The notes under the pieces are model-generated. The model was not told the DNA's origin, did no database searches, and worked only from the letters and a program-made list of their open reading frames with translations. The position numbers were made by a program, and so were the translations under genes. A DNA stretch of 14,176 nt, taken from an uncultured Oscillospiraceae bacterium (GTDB lineage: Bacteria > Bacillota > Clostridia > Oscillospirales > Oscillospiraceae). The stretch covers positions 1 through 14,176 of the forward strand of contig CAKTXO010000032.1 in the NCBI GenBank assembly GCA_934630985.1. Reading direction: 5' to 3'. Below, piece after piece: positions 8,101-14,176 of the stretch; within the stretch, counting starts at the first letter, position 1, and each line of letters starts with the position of its first letter.

Positions 8101-9179
8101 CAGGCAGCAAGGAGGTCAGCGTCATCCGGGAAAACGACCGGTGCCTGTACTACAGCGACGGCGTAGTGTATCTGGAAAGCGGTGCGGCCTTCAAGCTGAA
8201 CGCCGCCGCTCCGGATTACAGCCAGCTGGCGCCTCAGCTTCTGAGCCTGTGCCAGTCTGCCCAGGTGGAGCCGGTGGACGGTGTCTATACCGTTACCGTG
8301 GATGGGGAGCAGGCCATGGCTTTGGCAAAGCTCCTGCTGCCCAGCGTCCAGAACTGGCTGCCCCAGACCGGCCGCCTGACGGTGGATGTGATCACCCAGG
8401 AGGATGCGCTGACGCAGATTCGCTTCACCGGTGCCGGCAATCTGGCGGATTCGGTGAAGACCCCCTTCTCGGTAACTGCCACGGTGGATGTGCTGCCTGT
8501 GGAAAAGGTGAGCATTCCCAGCCAAGTGAATACGCAGCTGCTTTTCGGCACCACGGAGCCCACGGAGGTCTACTCCGACCAGCTGATTCAGCTGATTCAG
8601 GCCTGGACAAACCTGGGAACCACCAATCCCCTGGGAGCCCAGGTGACCATGAGCGCGGATCTGGGGAGCCTGTCCGTAGAGGAAGGCTTCCGGTACTATG
8701 CCTGGAAGACGGAGACCACCACCATCAGTGCCGTGGAAAAGGACGATAAGACCGTCTACTTTACGGACAAGGCTCTGTGCAACGCCGAGGGTCGGGCGGT
8801 TACCGGCGGCATCGGCGTGGAAACCGATCCGGCGGCACTGGCGGGTGTGCTCTATGACACTTTCCAGGCAGCGCAGCTCCAGAGCCGCAGTGAGGAGGGC
8901 GTTACCGTCTACACGGTGAGCCTGTCCGCTTCCGCTATGGAAAAGCTGGTGCCCACCATCCTGCCCAAGGCGCAGGATCTGACCATCGACTACCACAACG
9001 GCAGCCTACAGCTGCGGGTGGAGGACGGAAAAATTCAGAGTGCCCGGATTTCCTGTGACGGCAGCACCAAGCTGGCCGTGCTCACGGCAAACGTGGGTCT
9101 GACCCTGGAGATTCAGCTGGATGCCGATGCCCCGGTTCCGGAGCTGCCTGAGGCTGTCAAAACCGCCCTGGTAAAGTAA
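5112..9179 (+). CDS. Large exported GLUG-repeat protein with duplicated LolA/LppX-like membrane-anchored domain
   Basis: This 1355-residue protein starts with a signal peptide (1-24, cleavage after AFA). Then come an ETQPE repeat linker (39-58), a beta-solenoid region with ten GG(I/V)xG cores of the GLUG type (at about 167, 193, 219, 276, 306, 331, 503, 555, 584 and 610; the first three are spaced 26 residues), and an InlB/Flg_new-like repeat at about 700-740. Residues about 340-480 form a helical, coiled-coil-like insert inside the solenoid. Two membrane segments (about 877-898 and 925-945) flank a very basic inner loop, so both ends lie outside. The C-terminal part (about 950-1355) is two copies of one domain: VYTVTVDGE-type strands and LLP helices at 1058 recur at 1266, resembling LolA/LppX-type lipid-binding folds. 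GLUG repeats are known in surface adhesins. The ATG has AGGAGGG upstream and overlaps the MMPL stop, so the two products are made together. The lipid-binding role is inference; no family covers the whole protein. Confidence 0.8.
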   Translation: MKRKLAAVVMTLVLLLGLPFQAFAQETTQPTQAAQTTETQPEETQPEETQPEETQPEETRAVEIKETISIYTPEDLAALGENCVLDTWSLDKQVVLEADISLSEVDFAPIATFGGIFEGNGHVISGLDITGDFAPAGLFGIVQSTGRIRNLTVEGTVEPGGEGSNAGGIAGENYGRLENCAFSGTVTGKRNTGGIAGSNYGTLNGCSAEGSLTGSNRTGGIAGYNDGKIVSCRNAMSINTESVDPTIDITELDLNFNLDLGKKADLNVSDAASDTGGIAGYSSGTIAASGNTGTIGYPHIGYNLGGIAGRNCGFIENCENSGYLMGRKDVGGIVGQIEPHVQTLLSQDYLETLSKQFESLGNLVSRAGSNGAASGGNIQSSIQTLTGYQSSARSAINDLVESAKNQEFNQDALSSLGDSIHGMVSAGGGLERSVGDGVSTLTDDVSAISGQIQSISRTFALATEDAKKDTVTDISAVDLSDIADGRVAGCTNTGIVEADLNVGGITGTMGLESSVDPEDDRPSGSLTQRRRYELKAIVDDCENVGIVTAKRSYAGGICGRMELGLITGSRGYGRISSENGDYVGGIAGLAGGTVRDSFAKCTLSGNNYVGGVVGSGIQEDASGDSSTVTGCYSMVEVTEYKQFVGAVSGGNAGVFINNYFVSDTLAGINRVSYTSLAEPVTYEKMQRLQALPQSLRELTLRFVADGKTVKSQPFHYGDSFDDSVFPDIPQKEGYYARWDTRELNDLRFDTVVTADYLPYITSLDAKELRFDNRPVFFVQGQFQEQDIIEVTHSASQTFHKEGLTQQEQWTVSIPADGLESHTIRFLPSQENTQLYVLKNGSWSRVHPETMGTYLCFEAAGAQVELTAAVPMASGRSRLLMAAAGLVVLAVLALCTIRIKRSRKKSAPEAAPEGKKPRKRGRKRKIIASVLFLMALVLVAIAFLFIKEPVEDLGQKMQVYDILKTYVDQDQRHMGLTVQAQVENKNADFTADIATTQAGSKEVSVIRENDRCLYYSDGVVYLESGAAFKLNAAAPDYSQLAPQLLSLCQSAQVEPVDGVYTVTVDGEQAMALAKLLLPSVQNWLPQTGRLTVDVITQEDALTQIRFTGAGNLADSVKTPFSVTATVDVLPVEKVSIPSQVNTQLLFGTTEPTEVYSDQLIQLIQAWTNLGTTNPLGAQVTMSADLGSLSVEEGFRYYAWKTETTTISAVEKDDKTVYFTDKALCNAEGRAVTGGIGVETDPAALAGVLYDTFQAAQLQSRSEEGVTVYTVSLSASAMEKLVPTILPKAQDLTIDYHNGSLQLRVEDGKIQSARISCDGSTKLAVLTANVGLTLEIQLDADAPVPELPEAVKTALVK
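5226..5285 (+). repeat. Four 15-bp tandem repeats encoding TQPEE
   Basis: Four in-frame copies of ACCCAGCCGGAGGAR follow the signal peptide and encode a Thr/Pro/Glu linker. Copies 1-2 and 3-4 differ only in the last codon (GAG or GAA). Unit number could change by slippage without a frameshift, altering spacer length. Confidence 0.95.
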
Positions 9180-9192
9180 TGCTATTCCAATC

Positions 9193-9230
9193 ACGCCCCG
9201 AAGCGTCTCGCTTCGGGGCGTTTACTCTGT
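9193..9230 (+). terminator. Terminator of the MMPL operon
   Basis: A perfect 13-bp GC-rich stem (9193-9205 with 9209-9221, loop TCT) lies 14 bases after the stop codon, followed by TTTACTCTGT. The T-tract is weak but the stem is very stable. Confidence 0.82.
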
Positions 9231-9251
9231 CTCAGAGAGCCAAAGAATACG

Positions 9252-9319
9252 TTGTCATTCCAAACCAGGGGATGCGGATTGCCACACCAGTGACATCGGT
9301 CACTGGTTCGCAATGACAT
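9252..9319 (+). repeat. Palindromic intergenic repeat element, copy 1
   Basis: The ends are inverted repeats (GTCATTCCAAACCAG at 9254-9268 and CTGGTTCGCAATGAC at 9303-9317, two mismatches) and the centre holds a 9-bp hairpin (9286-9294 with 9299-9307). The right half (GGATTGCCACACC ... TGGTTCGCAATGACAT) is shared with the element at 13112-13248. It looks like a REP/MITE-type dispersed repeat; no transposase is present. Confidence 0.7.
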
Positions 9320-9540
9320 CGTTTTATATGAGCACTCTCGTTGGGACTACCCATAGCAACACGAAACTTTTCTCTGCGCTTCCGGCGATGCGGCCGGGGG
9401 ATTCTTAAGGGGGCGGCTTTGCCGTCAGCGCCCCTTAAGTCCGCTTACTTCTCAATGTTCTTGCCGAGACAAGAACATTGCCTCCGGAGGAACAGGCACC
9501 GAAACCTTTTAGGAGACTGAATGTAATGAGAAACCCCATT
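9320..9540. other. Gene-free stretch with three hairpins
   Basis: No gene is supported here. Three hairpins follow each other: CCGGC/GCCGG (9382-9397), an outer CTTAAGGGG/CCCCTTAAG stem with an inner CGGC/GCCG helix (9404-9439), and an 11-bp perfect stem CAATGTTCTTG/CAAGAACATTG (9453-9480). A 10-base palindrome CCTCCGGAGG follows at 9481-9490. The density of structure suggests a dispersed noncoding element or RNA, of unknown type. Confidence 0.45.
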
Positions 9541-9554
9541 TTTCCCCGCCATGC

Positions 9555-9583
9555 TTGCAATGAAGGAAAAAGAATGCTATAAT
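9555..9583 (+). promoter_or_regulatory. Promoter of the ABC exporter operon, extended -10
   Basis: TTGCAA (9555-9560) and TATAAT (9578-9583) are 17 bases apart, with TG at 9575-9576 giving an extended -10. Transcription would start near 9590, leaving about 15 bases that hold only the ribosome site AGGTGA (9595-9600), 4 bases before the ATG. Confidence 0.8.
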
Positions 9584-9604
9584 TTGACCCATTGAGGTGA
9601 TGGT

Positions 9605-11329
9605 ATGAAGTCTCTTTTGCAATACCTGAAGGGCTATGAAAAACAGTGCATTCTTGGCCCGGTATTCAAGCTGCTGGAAGCAACCTTCGAGCTGTTCGTG
9701 CCCCTGGTGGTGGCGCAAATTGTGGATCAGGGTATCCGAAACGGCGATACGGGCTATGTGATCAAAATGTGTCTGGTCATGGTGGCTCTCGGCGTCATCG
9801 GCCTTTGCATGGCCGTCTGCGCCCAGTATTTTTCTGCCGTGGCAGCGGTGGGCTTTTCCACCCGTCTGCGCCATGTGCTCATGGATCATATCCTCCACCT
9901 GAGCTATAACCAGATCGACCAGCTGGGTACCTCCACCATGGTCACCCGGATGACTTCCGATATCAACCAGGTGCAAAGCGGCGTGAACCTGACCCTGCGT
10001 CTGCTGCTCCGGTCGCCCTTTGTGGTTTTCGGTGCCATGTTCATGGCCTTTACCATCGATTTTCGGGCGGCTCTGGTCTTTGCCGGGGTCATTCCGGTGC
10101 TGTGCCTGATTGTCTTCGGCATCATGCTTATCACCATGCCCATGTATAAGCGGGTTCAGGGGGCTCTGGATGGGGTGACCTCTGCCACCCGGCAGAATCT
10201 TGCCGGCGTCCGGGTTCTTCGTGCCTTCTGCAAGGAGGATACGGAGGTATCCGGCTTTGAGGACAGAACTCAGTGCCTGACGGTGCGGCAGCTGTCCGCC
10301 GGGCGTATTTCGGCCCTGATGAACCCGGTGACTTATGTGGTCATCAATCTGGCGGTGATTTTGCTGGTGCGGGTGGGCGCCATCCGGGTGCAGCAGGGAA
10401 TCCTGACCCAGGGTCTGGTGATTGCCCTGTATAACTACATGTCCCAGATTCTCATTGAGCTGATTAAAATGGCAAATCTGATCGTCACCATTGCCAAGGC
10501 TGTGGCCTGCGGCAACCGGATCTCCGCGGTGCTGAAGCTGGAAAGCGACCAGGAAAACGGCACCGATGCGGGAAAGCTTTCCGGCGACGTGGAATTCCGG
10601 GATGTAAGCGCGGCCTACGCGGGGGCTGCCAGCCCCTCTCTGGAGCACATTTCCTTCCGGGCTGAGCCTGGCCAGTGTATCGGCATCATCGGCGGCACCG
10701 GCTCCGGCAAAACCACCCTGGTGAACCTGATTCCCCGATTGTACGACGTTTCGGCGGGCCAGGTGCTCCTGGACGGTAAAAATGTCAAAGAGTTTGACCT
10801 GAACAGCCTGCGCCGGCAGATCGGCGTAGTGCCCCAGAAAGCGGTGCTCTTCAAGGGCACCATCCGCCAGAACCTTCTGTGGGGCAACGAAAACGCCTCG
10901 GAGGAAGCCCTGTGGGACGCTCTGAAGGTTGCCCAGGCTCAGGAGGTGGTTCAGGGCAAGGAGGGCGGCCTGGACGGGTCCGTGGAGCAGGGGGGAGCCA
11001 ATTTCTCCGGCGGCCAGCGGCAGCGTCTGACCATTGCCCGGGCGCTGGTTCGTAAACCTGCCATCCTGATTCTGGACGACAGTGCCTCCGCCCTGGACTT
11101 TGCCACCGACGCGAACCTTCGCATGGCCATCCGGGGAATGGAGAACCCGCCTACCACCTTTATCGTCTCCCAGCGGGCGGCCTCCGTCCGCTTCGCCGAT
11201 GAAATTCTGGTGCTGGATGACGGATGCCTGGTAGGGAAGGGCACCCATGACAAGCTTCTCGCCGATTGCCCCACCTATCAGGAAATCTATTATTCCCAGT
11301 TCCCCAAGGAGGTGGCAGCGCATGAATAA
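9605..11329 (+). CDS. Heterodimeric ABC exporter, subunit with degenerate ATP site (BmrC/TM287-like)
   Basis: This is a 574-residue half-transporter: a six-helix membrane domain (about 15-305) followed by an ATPase domain (about 335-574). Walker A is GGTGSGKTT (363-371), the Q-loop is VPQKAVLF, and the signature is FSGGQ (467-471). The Walker B region reads ILILDDSASALD with D491 and D492, so the usual catalytic glutamate is aspartate. The switch histidine is replaced by glutamine (VSQRAAS, Q523). This pair of changes is the known mark of the degenerate-site subunit in TM287/288- and BmrCD-type heterodimers, which export drugs and other amphiphiles. The gene has its own promoter and overlaps the next gene by 8 bases (ATGAATAA), which supports co-translation. 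No regulator is adjacent. Substrate cannot be read from sequence. I give no symbol because many paralogous pairs exist. Confidence 0.93.
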   Translation: MKSLLQYLKGYEKQCILGPVFKLLEATFELFVPLVVAQIVDQGIRNGDTGYVIKMCLVMVALGVIGLCMAVCAQYFSAVAAVGFSTRLRHVLMDHILHLSYNQIDQLGTSTMVTRMTSDINQVQSGVNLTLRLLLRSPFVVFGAMFMAFTIDFRAALVFAGVIPVLCLIVFGIMLITMPMYKRVQGALDGVTSATRQNLAGVRVLRAFCKEDTEVSGFEDRTQCLTVRQLSAGRISALMNPVTYVVINLAVILLVRVGAIRVQQGILTQGLVIALYNYMSQILIELIKMANLIVTIAKAVACGNRISAVLKLESDQENGTDAGKLSGDVEFRDVSAAYAGAASPSLEHISFRAEPGQCIGIIGGTGSGKTTLVNLIPRLYDVSAGQVLLDGKNVKEFDLNSLRRQIGVVPQKAVLFKGTIRQNLLWGNENASEEALWDALKVAQAQEVVQGKEGGLDGSVEQGGANFSGGQRQRLTIARALVRKPAILILDDSASALDFATDANLRMAIRGMENPPTTFIVSQRAASVRFADEILVLDDGCLVGKGTHDKLLADCPTYQEIYYSQFPKEVAAHE

Positions 11330-13061
11330 CCAGACCCTGGTTCTGAAGAAAGTCCTTCACCGGATTCGCAGGTATTGGGTGAGCCTGATCGCCTCGCTGG
11401 TGCTGGCGACGGTCAATGTGGTCATGACCCTGTACATTCCCATTCTGGTGGGCACCGCCATCGACTGCATCGTGGATGCCGGTCATGTGGATTTTGCCCA
11501 GATGAGCGTGCACCTTCGCAACGTTTTGATTTGCGCCGTTGTGGCCGGGGCGGCGCAATGGCTCATGAGTGAGCTGAATAACCGGATGACCTTCCGCATC
11601 ACCCGGGACATCCGCAACGAGGCCTTTGTGCATATCCAGAAGCTGCCCCTGAGCTATCTGGATGCCCATCCCCAGGGGGATATTGTCAGCCGGGTCATTG
11701 CGGATGTGGACACCTTTGCCGACGGTCTGCTCATGGGCTTTACCCAGCTGTTCACCGGCGTGATGACGATCCTGGGCACACTGCTTTTCATGGTGCGCAT
11801 TCACTGGGGTATCGCTCTGGTGGTGGTGTGCATCACGCCCCTGTCGCTGCTGGTAGCCAATTTCATCGCCAAGCGAACCTACTCCATGTTCCGGCTGCAA
11901 ACGGTCACCCGGGGCGAGCAGACCGGCCTGATTGACGAAACCATCGGCAATATCAAGGTGGTGCGTGCCTTCGGTCATGAGGCTTCCTCCATGGAGCAGT
12001 TCGACGAGATCAACGGTCGGCTTCAGAAGGCCTCCTTGCGGGCCATCTTCTTTTCGTCTCTCGTCAACCCCAGCACCCGGTTTGTCAACTCCCTGGTCTA
12101 TGCGGGCGTGGGCTTGACTGGCGCTCTGCTTGCCATGGCTGGGGGCATTTCCGTAGGCAGCCTGACTACCTTCCTGAACTACGCCAACCAGTACACCAAG
12201 CCCTTCAATGAGATCTCCGGCGTGGTCACGGAGCTGCAAAACGCCCTGGCCTGTGCCGGTCGGGTCTTCGAGCTCATCGAAGCGCCCGAGCGCACCCCCG
12301 AGCCGGAGAATCCGGAGCGTCCGCAGACCGTTCTGGGCGCGGTGGAGATTCACGACCTGAAATTCTCCTATGTGCCGGAGAAGCCTCTGATCGATCACTT
12401 TAACCTGAGCGTCAAGCCCGGTCAGCGGATTGCCATTGTCGGCCCTACAGGCTGCGGCAAGACCACCTTTATTAACCTTCTCATGCGGTTCTACGACCCC
12501 CAGAGCGGCGAAATTCTTCTCGATGGGGTAAATACCCGCCATATGCGCCGGGACGATCTGCGCCACTGTGTGGGCATGGTGCTTCAGGATACCTGGCTGA
12601 AGGCCGGCACCATCCGGGAGAATATTGCCATGGGTCGTCCGGAGGCCACGGAGGAGGAAATCGTGGAGGCCGCCAAGCAGGCCCACGCCCACAGCTTCAT
12701 CCGCCGCCTGCCCCAGGGCTACGACACGGAGATTTCCGAAAACGGCGGCAACCTGTCCCAGGGTCAGAAGCAGCTTCTGTGCATTGCCCGGGTGATGCTG
12801 TGCCTGCCGCCCATGCTTTTCCTGGACGAGGCCACTTCTTCCATCGACACCCGTACCGAGGTGAGGATTCAGAAGGCCTTCGATACCATGATGCAGGGCA
12901 GAACCTCCTTCATCGTGGCGCACCGGCTTTCTACCATCCAGGGAGCCGACCGGATTCTGGTCATGAAGGACGGACATATCATCGAGCAGGGCAGGCATGA
13001 AGAGCTCCTGCAAAAGCAGGGCTTCTACGCAAAGCTCTATGAGAGCCAGTTCGCCCATTGA
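11322..13061 (+). CDS. Heterodimeric ABC exporter, subunit with canonical ATP site (BmrD/TM288-like)
   Basis: The 579-residue partner has the same half-transporter plan: membrane domain (about 20-320) and ATPase domain (about 345-579). Walker A is GPTGCGKTT (374-382), the Q-loop is VLQDTWLKAGT, the signature is LSQGQ (478-482), Walker B is LFLDEATSS with catalytic E503, and the switch histidine is present in VAHRLST (H534). The catalytic residues are therefore intact, complementing the degenerate first subunit; in such dimers the intact Walker B faces the partner's signature motif. ATG 11322 is chosen over upstream in-frame codons because AAGGAGG (11306-11312) lies 9 bases before it and the overlap with the first gene is the classical coupling arrangement. 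The signature Gln at the third place (LSQGQ instead of LSGGQ) is a common variant in this class. It probably acts at the cytoplasmic membrane as a multidrug or lipid exporter. Confidence 0.94.
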   Translation: MNNQTLVLKKVLHRIRRYWVSLIASLVLATVNVVMTLYIPILVGTAIDCIVDAGHVDFAQMSVHLRNVLICAVVAGAAQWLMSELNNRMTFRITRDIRNEAFVHIQKLPLSYLDAHPQGDIVSRVIADVDTFADGLLMGFTQLFTGVMTILGTLLFMVRIHWGIALVVVCITPLSLLVANFIAKRTYSMFRLQTVTRGEQTGLIDETIGNIKVVRAFGHEASSMEQFDEINGRLQKASLRAIFFSSLVNPSTRFVNSLVYAGVGLTGALLAMAGGISVGSLTTFLNYANQYTKPFNEISGVVTELQNALACAGRVFELIEAPERTPEPENPERPQTVLGAVEIHDLKFSYVPEKPLIDHFNLSVKPGQRIAIVGPTGCGKTTFINLLMRFYDPQSGEILLDGVNTRHMRRDDLRHCVGMVLQDTWLKAGTIRENIAMGRPEATEEEIVEAAKQAHAHSFIRRLPQGYDTEISENGGNLSQGQKQLLCIARVMLCLPPMLFLDEATSSIDTRTEVRIQKAFDTMMQGRTSFIVAHRLSTIQGADRILVMKDGHIIEQGRHEELLQKQGFYAKLYESQFAH

Positions 13062-13068
13062 TTATGCA

Positions 13069-13096
13069 GAAAGGACGCACCCTCGTGCGTCCTTTC
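13069..13096 (+). terminator. Terminator of the ABC exporter operon
   Basis: A perfect 12-bp stem (13069-13080 with 13085-13096, loop CCTC) begins 7 bases after the stop codon. The T-tract forms part of the stem and little T follows it, so efficiency may be moderate. Confidence 0.75.
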
Positions 13097-13111
13097 AGAC
13101 TGTCGAAAAAC

Positions 13112-13248
13112 CATGTCATTGCGAGGCAGTGCGCACACTGCCGTGGCAATCCCCCAAATTTTCAAACATTTTAGATCCTAAACCAGTGGCTTTTACTTCT
13201 ATCCGGGGGATTCCCACACCACTTAACGGACTGGTTCGCAATGACATG
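13112..13248. repeat. Palindromic intergenic repeat element, copy 2 (paired units)
   Basis: Perfect 13-bp terminal inverted repeats (CATGTCATTGCGA 13112-13124; TCGCAATGACATG 13236-13248) enclose a second inverted pair (GGCAATCCCCC 13145-13155; GGGGGATTCCC 13205-13215, one mismatch). The left unit has a GGCAGTG/CACTGCC hairpin (13125-13142). The right unit matches the element at 9252-9319. It is probably a non-autonomous dispersed repeat made of two facing units. Confidence 0.75.
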
Positions 13249-13273
13249 TTCTATCAAAATCGCCAATTGTATC

Positions 13274-13288
13274 AATTTGTAACAAATT
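13274..13288. promoter_or_regulatory. 15-base dyad, possible operator
   Basis: AATTTGTAACAAATT is a perfect dyad with a single central base, in an AT-rich stretch about 40 bases upstream of the -35 box of the lipoprotein gene. It shares 11 of 15 positions with the CodY box known from Firmicutes (AATTTTCWGAAAATT), but the inner bases differ. A regulator cannot be assigned. Confidence 0.3.
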
Positions 13289-13328
13289 CTGCTTCTAAAT
13301 TTTGTCAAACCTGCGCCTTGAATGCCTC

Positions 13329-13357
13329 TTGCATTTTGTGCCCCTTTCGTGTATCCT
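13329..13357 (+). promoter_or_regulatory. Candidate promoter of the lipoprotein gene
   Basis: TTGCAT (13329-13334) and TATCCT (13352-13357) are separated by 17 bases, placing the start near 13364 and giving a leader of about 43 bases. Confidence 0.5.
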
Positions 13358-13406
13358 ATGAAACATAGGTATGATCGTTACCAAATACATGAAAGGATTT
13401 AAAAAT

Positions 13407-13919
13407 ATGGAAATTAGAAATGACATAAAAGCTAAGAATAAGCGTCTTCTTTCCTGGATGCTCCTCTTGCTGACCCTGCTGCTTGCGGGCTGCGGTTCGG
13501 CGAAAGAGAAGGCAAGCGACCCGGATCCCTTTCAGGCCACCCTTCCCAGCGGCTACACTCTGACCATGTGCCGGATGGACGACGGAGAGGCCATGATTTG
13601 GAACAGCGACGATGCCCAGATCGGCGGCCTGATTCTCACCGATCTGACCGCCAAAGACCTGACGGATTCGGAGAGCTTCCCGCTGATGCACTATCTGAAC
13701 AAGACCCTGTGGAACTGCCAATGGTTCACTTGGCATGGAGATCAGGACGGCCATCCGACCCTTCGTGTGAGTCAGTCCACGGCGGAAGACGGAACACACG
13801 ACGTATTTAACCGTGTCCTGTTTGAGCGGAATTCCAAGGTCTATGACCTGTGGTTTGTCAGCGACATGGCAGACACAGCCACCCAGACCGCCTTCACCGC
13901 CGCCATCGTAGAAAACTGA
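13407..13919 (+). CDS. Small predicted lipoprotein of unknown function
   Basis: The 170-residue product has a basic N-terminus, a hydrophobic stretch (LLSWMLLLLTLLL) and a lipobox LLAGC with the lipidated cysteine at C29, so it should be anchored on the outer face of the membrane. The mature part (about 140 residues) reads as alternating strands with aromatic residues (MIWNSDDAQIGGLIL, CQWFTWHGDQDG, VYDLWFVSD), suggesting a compact beta-rich domain; I do not recognise the family. The ATG at 13407 is preferred over in-frame ATGs at 13371 and 13389 because AAAGGA lies 9 bases upstream and the signal peptide then has normal length. It has its own promoter and a shared terminator, so it is a single gene and not part of the ABC operon. 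Confidence 0.82.
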   Translation: MEIRNDIKAKNKRLLSWMLLLLTLLLAGCGSAKEKASDPDPFQATLPSGYTLTMCRMDDGEAMIWNSDDAQIGGLILTDLTAKDLTDSESFPLMHYLNKTLWNCQWFTWHGDQDGHPTLRVSQSTAEDGTHDVFNRVLFERNSKVYDLWFVSDMADTATQTAFTAAIVEN

Positions 13920-13932
13920 ACCGGAATAAAAA

Positions 13933-13964
13933 CGGCGTGACCAAATTGGTCACGCCGATTTTGC
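13933..13964. terminator. Bidirectional terminator between the lipoprotein gene and a minus-strand gene
   Basis: A 10-bp stem (13933-13942 with 13948-13957, loop AAATT) is followed by ATTTT on the plus strand and by TTTTTATTCC on the minus strand. It lies between convergent stop codons at 13919 and 13972. Confidence 0.88.
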
Positions 13965-13969
13965 GCGTA

Positions 13970-14176
13970 TCAGGAGGCCTCCGGCACAATCTCCAGGAAA
14001 TTCCGTAAATATTCCCCATTGCTCTTGAGGTTGCACTCCAGCACGCTGGACGGATATCCATACAGATCAATGGTCTTTCCCCAGGCGCTCTGGGGCAGGA
14101 TCTCGTTGTCCACGGGAATGGTCAGAGATTCCAGCTTCAAATCCCGTACCATGGGAATGAACTCCCAGAGATAGTC
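13970..14176 (-). CDS. 3' end of an unidentified gene running out of the window
   Basis: An open frame enters from the right edge and stops at TGA (13972-13970); 68 codons are visible. An in-frame ATG at 14152 exists, but the frame is open upstream to the edge (DYLWEFIP) and no ribosome site precedes that ATG, so the gene very likely begins outside. The last residues contain LESLTIPV and, after a gap, a YGYPSSVLE motif followed by a polar helix. That recalls the closing segment of BspA-type leucine-rich repeat proteins, but the match is short. The convergent terminator next to the stop supports a real gene. Function is not assigned. Confidence 0.6.
   Translation of the reverse strand, partial: DYLWEFIPMVRDLKLESLTIPVDNEILPQSAWGKTIDLYGYPSSVLECNLKSNGEYLRNFLEIVPEAS

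Noticed and set aside
9252..9319. Single CRISPR-like repeat or tRNA-like fold
   Set aside because: Only one palindromic unit is present, with no regular spacers and no clover-leaf or CCA end; it fits a REP/MITE-type repeat.
9526..9582. 18-codon frame with AGGAG upstream, before the ABC operon, considered as a BmrB-like leader peptide
   Set aside because: It ends inside the -10 box of the best promoter, so it would not be on the main transcript; spacing to the ribosome site is long and no conserved leader features are seen.
12997..13368. 123-codon plus-strand frame across the end of the ABC gene and the repeat element
   Set aside because: It begins within the ABC gene in another frame, crosses a terminator and the palindromic repeat, and shows no domain.

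Overview
The window looks like a chromosomal segment from an anaerobic, low-to-mid GC Firmicute, most likely a gut Clostridia member of the Oscillospiraceae/Ruminococcaceae type. The reasons are consensus AGGAGG-type ribosome sites, sigma-A promoters with extended -10 boxes, a CarD-family regulator, a BmrCD-type heterodimeric ABC exporter, a GLUG-repeat surface protein, and short dispersed palindromic repeats between genes. This placement is inferred from gene style and composition; there is no rRNA or other taxonomic marker.

Layout. (1) 1-614: a stand-alone CarD/CdnL-type regulator on the minus strand, with a perfect hairpin terminator. (2) 615-1868: a roughly 500-base gap holding a near-consensus promoter and a structured leader, then a membrane-anchored SleB-like protein that lacks the usual catalytic glutamate, ending at a bidirectional terminator. 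(3) 1869-9230: a divergent TetR regulator facing a two-gene operon. The operon encodes an MMPL/RND transporter and a 1355-residue exported protein, with overlapping reading frames. The exported protein has a signal peptide, an ETQP repeat linker, GLUG beta-solenoid repeats interrupted by a helical insert, two membrane segments around a short basic loop, and a duplicated domain that resembles LolA/LppX-type lipid carriers. (4) 9231-9604: intergenic DNA with a palindromic repeat element and a row of hairpins. (5) 9605-13096: a translationally coupled heterodimeric ABC exporter with one degenerate and one canonical ATP site. (6) 13097-14176: a second palindromic element, a small lipoprotein gene, a bidirectional terminator and the 3' end of a minus-strand gene that runs out of the window.

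The most interesting unit is the TetR / MMPL / GLUG-LolA-like operon. MMPL proteins usually export lipids or other hydrophobic molecules. Here the co-translated partner puts a possible adhesive beta-solenoid and a possible lipid-binding domain on the outer face of the same membrane, which fits a lipid or glycolipid export and presentation machine. The overlapping coding ends and single promoter region are seen directly; the lipid-export role is inference. The ABC pair is probably an independent multidrug or lipid exporter with its own promoter.
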